Part shown: positions 5,375 through 6,305 of the stretch, in pieces
How positions within the stretch are numbered: position 1 is the first letter of the stretch
Layout of the letters: every line of letters starts with the position of its first letter
Made by a program: the position numbers and the translations under genes
Source: Candidatus Bathyarchaeum sp.
Lineage (GTDB): Archaea > Thermoproteota > Bathyarchaeia > Bathyarchaeales > Bathyarchaeaceae
Assembly: GCA_003096235.1 (NCBI GenBank)
Contig: PIXT01000143.1
Span: 1 to 6,305 of the forward strand
Direction: 5' to 3'
Length of the DNA: 6,305 nt
The notes under the pieces: generated by a model
Seen by the model: the letters and a program-made list of their open reading frames with translations, nothing else
What the model was told of the DNA's origin: nothing
Databases searched by the model: none

Positions 5375-6283
5375 ATGGAAGAAAAGGAATTAATCGACAA
5401 AATAAACAAACTCAAAAAAGAAAAAAACGCCGTTATTTTGTCACATGTCTACCAACGGCCAGAAATATACAAAGTTGCAGATTTTATTGGCGACTCGTAC
5501 GGCTTAAGCAAAAAAGCCACACAAACAACCACAGAAATCATCGTTTTTTGTGGCGTTGACTTCATGGCTGAGTCAGCTTATATTTTAAACCCAACAAAAA
5601 CCGTTTTGATTCCAACCAAACTAGCGAACTGCCCAATGGCAGCCATGGTTGATGTTGAAGGTTTACGAAAACTAAAGAAAAAACATCCCAAAGCGGCTGT
5701 TGTAAGTTATGTTAACACCACTGCAGCTGTTAAAGCTGAATCAGATATCTGTTGCACAAGCGCAAACGCAGTACAAGTTGTTAATTCTTTAGATGAGGAC
5801 GAAGTAATTTTTGTTCCAGATTCTAACTTGGCAAATTACGTGATGAGGCACACAAAAAAGAAGATTATTCCTTGGAATGGATGGTGTTATGTTCACAACA
5901 AATTTTCTGCAAAAGGACTTGCCCAAGCAAAAACACTGCACCTTAACGCCAAAGTGTTAGTTCATCCTGAATGCAAACCCGACGTTGTGGACTTGGCTGA
6001 CGAAGTTTTTAGCACAACTGGAATGATAACCTACGTAAAACAAAGCCCCAACAACACATTCATTATTGCAACAGAAATCGGCGTAGTAGAACGGTTAAGG
6101 CTCATGTTTCCAGAAAAAATCTTTTATCAAGCACCACCAGGAGGAACCTGTCTTCAGATGAAAAAAATTACTTTGGACCTTGTTTTAGACTCTTTAGAAA
6201 AGGAGCAGTTTAAAGTCACGGTTCCAGAAGATATAAGGGTCAGAGCGAAAAAGGCTCTGGACAGAATGTTGAATGTGGCTTGA
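5375..6283 (+). CDS. nadA: Quinolinate synthase NadA
   Basis: NadA condenses iminoaspartate with dihydroxyacetone phosphate to quinolinate, the [4Fe-4S]-dependent step of de novo NAD synthesis. The 302-residue length and three-domain layout match the compact archaeal and Thermotoga-type enzymes. The expected cluster ligands are C86 (ANCPMA), C171 (GWCYVH) and C259 (PPGGTC), with the even spacing seen in this family. Substrate-site segments are SHVYQRPE (23-30), DFIGDSYGLS (36-45), YVNTTAAVKAESDICCTSAN (112-131), VHPEC (196-200) and STTG (213-216). All look intact. The ATG at 5375 lies 48 bases after the AbrB-PhoU stop, with only a weak GTGG upstream, so translation may depend on a shared transcript or a weak site. 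It overlaps the next gene by 11 bases, which points to an operon. Confidence 0.96.
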   Translation: MEEKELIDKINKLKKEKNAVILSHVYQRPEIYKVADFIGDSYGLSKKATQTTTEIIVFCGVDFMAESAYILNPTKTVLIPTKLANCPMAAMVDVEGLRKLKKKHPKAAVVSYVNTTAAVKAESDICCTSANAVQVVNSLDEDEVIFVPDSNLANYVMRHTKKKIIPWNGWCYVHNKFSAKGLAQAKTLHLNAKVLVHPECKPDVVDLADEVFSTTGMITYVKQSPNNTFIIATEIGVVERLRLMFPEKIFYQAPPGGTCLQMKKITLDLVLDSLEKEQFKVTVPEDIRVRAKKALDRMLNVA

Positions 6284-6305
6284 CGTCTTGGACCGGCAAA
6301 AACTT
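6273..6305 (+). CDS. 5' end of the gene after nadA, possibly nadC (partial)
   Basis: An ATG at 6273 overlaps the last 11 bases of nadA in the +1 frame and stays open to the window edge, encoding MWLDVLDRQKL. Overlapping starts of this kind are typical of translationally coupled operon genes. The peptide is compatible with the N-terminus of NadC (quinolinate phosphoribosyltransferase), which often begins with a short helix before the conserved acidic GDIT segment. NadC is a frequent nadA partner. Eleven residues cannot settle this. A TTG at 6288 in the same frame is an alternative start. Confidence 0.4.
   Translation, partial: MWLDVLDRQKL

Noticed and set aside
5365..5559. 64-codon plus-strand frame overlapping the start of nadA
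   Set aside because: Shadow of nadA with an Arg/Lys/Gln-rich product; nadA motifs are in the other frame.

Overview
This window reads as archaeal chromosomal DNA. It carries an Orc1/Cdc6-type initiator, the small subunit (DP1) of the archaea-specific DNA polymerase D, an archaeal AbrB-PhoU fusion regulator and a three-cysteine NadA. PolD is absent from classical Crenarchaeota. The gene styles (the small winged-helix protein, and AbrB-PhoU next to nadA) suggest a mesophilic Bathyarchaeia-like or other non-crenarchaeal lineage, but this placement is an inference. Base composition is AT-rich, more so between genes.

Layout. Positions 1-32 (minus) are the first codons of an unidentified gene with a strong Shine-Dalgarno. 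Positions 110-520 (minus) encode a small winged-helix protein. Positions 521-1338 are an 818-base intergenic region that I interpret as a chromosomal replication origin. It holds three good matches to the archaeal origin recognition box (ORB), in alternating orientation and about 210 bases apart, with an AT-rich candidate unwinding segment between the second and third. A degenerate ORB-like site lies next to the initiator gene. Positions 1339-2574 (plus) encode Orc1/Cdc6. The frame has no ATG, GTG or TTG before the Walker A motif, so the gene almost certainly begins at a CTG behind a GAGGAG ribosome-binding site. Positions 2591-4135 (minus) encode DP1, convergent with cdc6 and separated from it by 16 bases. 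A 210-base divergent promoter region then leads to an AbrB-PhoU regulator (4346-5326, plus), quinolinate synthase nadA (5375-6283, plus), and the first 11 codons of an overlapping downstream gene that may be nadC.

How the genes fit together. The left two thirds form a replication module: origin, the initiator that should bind its ORBs, and a subunit of the replicative polymerase. The co-location resembles the oriC-cdc6-DP1 neighbourhood of Pyrococcus, though here cdc6 and DP1 converge. The right third combines a probable phosphate-linked regulator with the de novo NAD pathway. The observations most worth a second look are the origin architecture, the CTG start of the initiator gene, and the origin-adjacent winged-helix protein.
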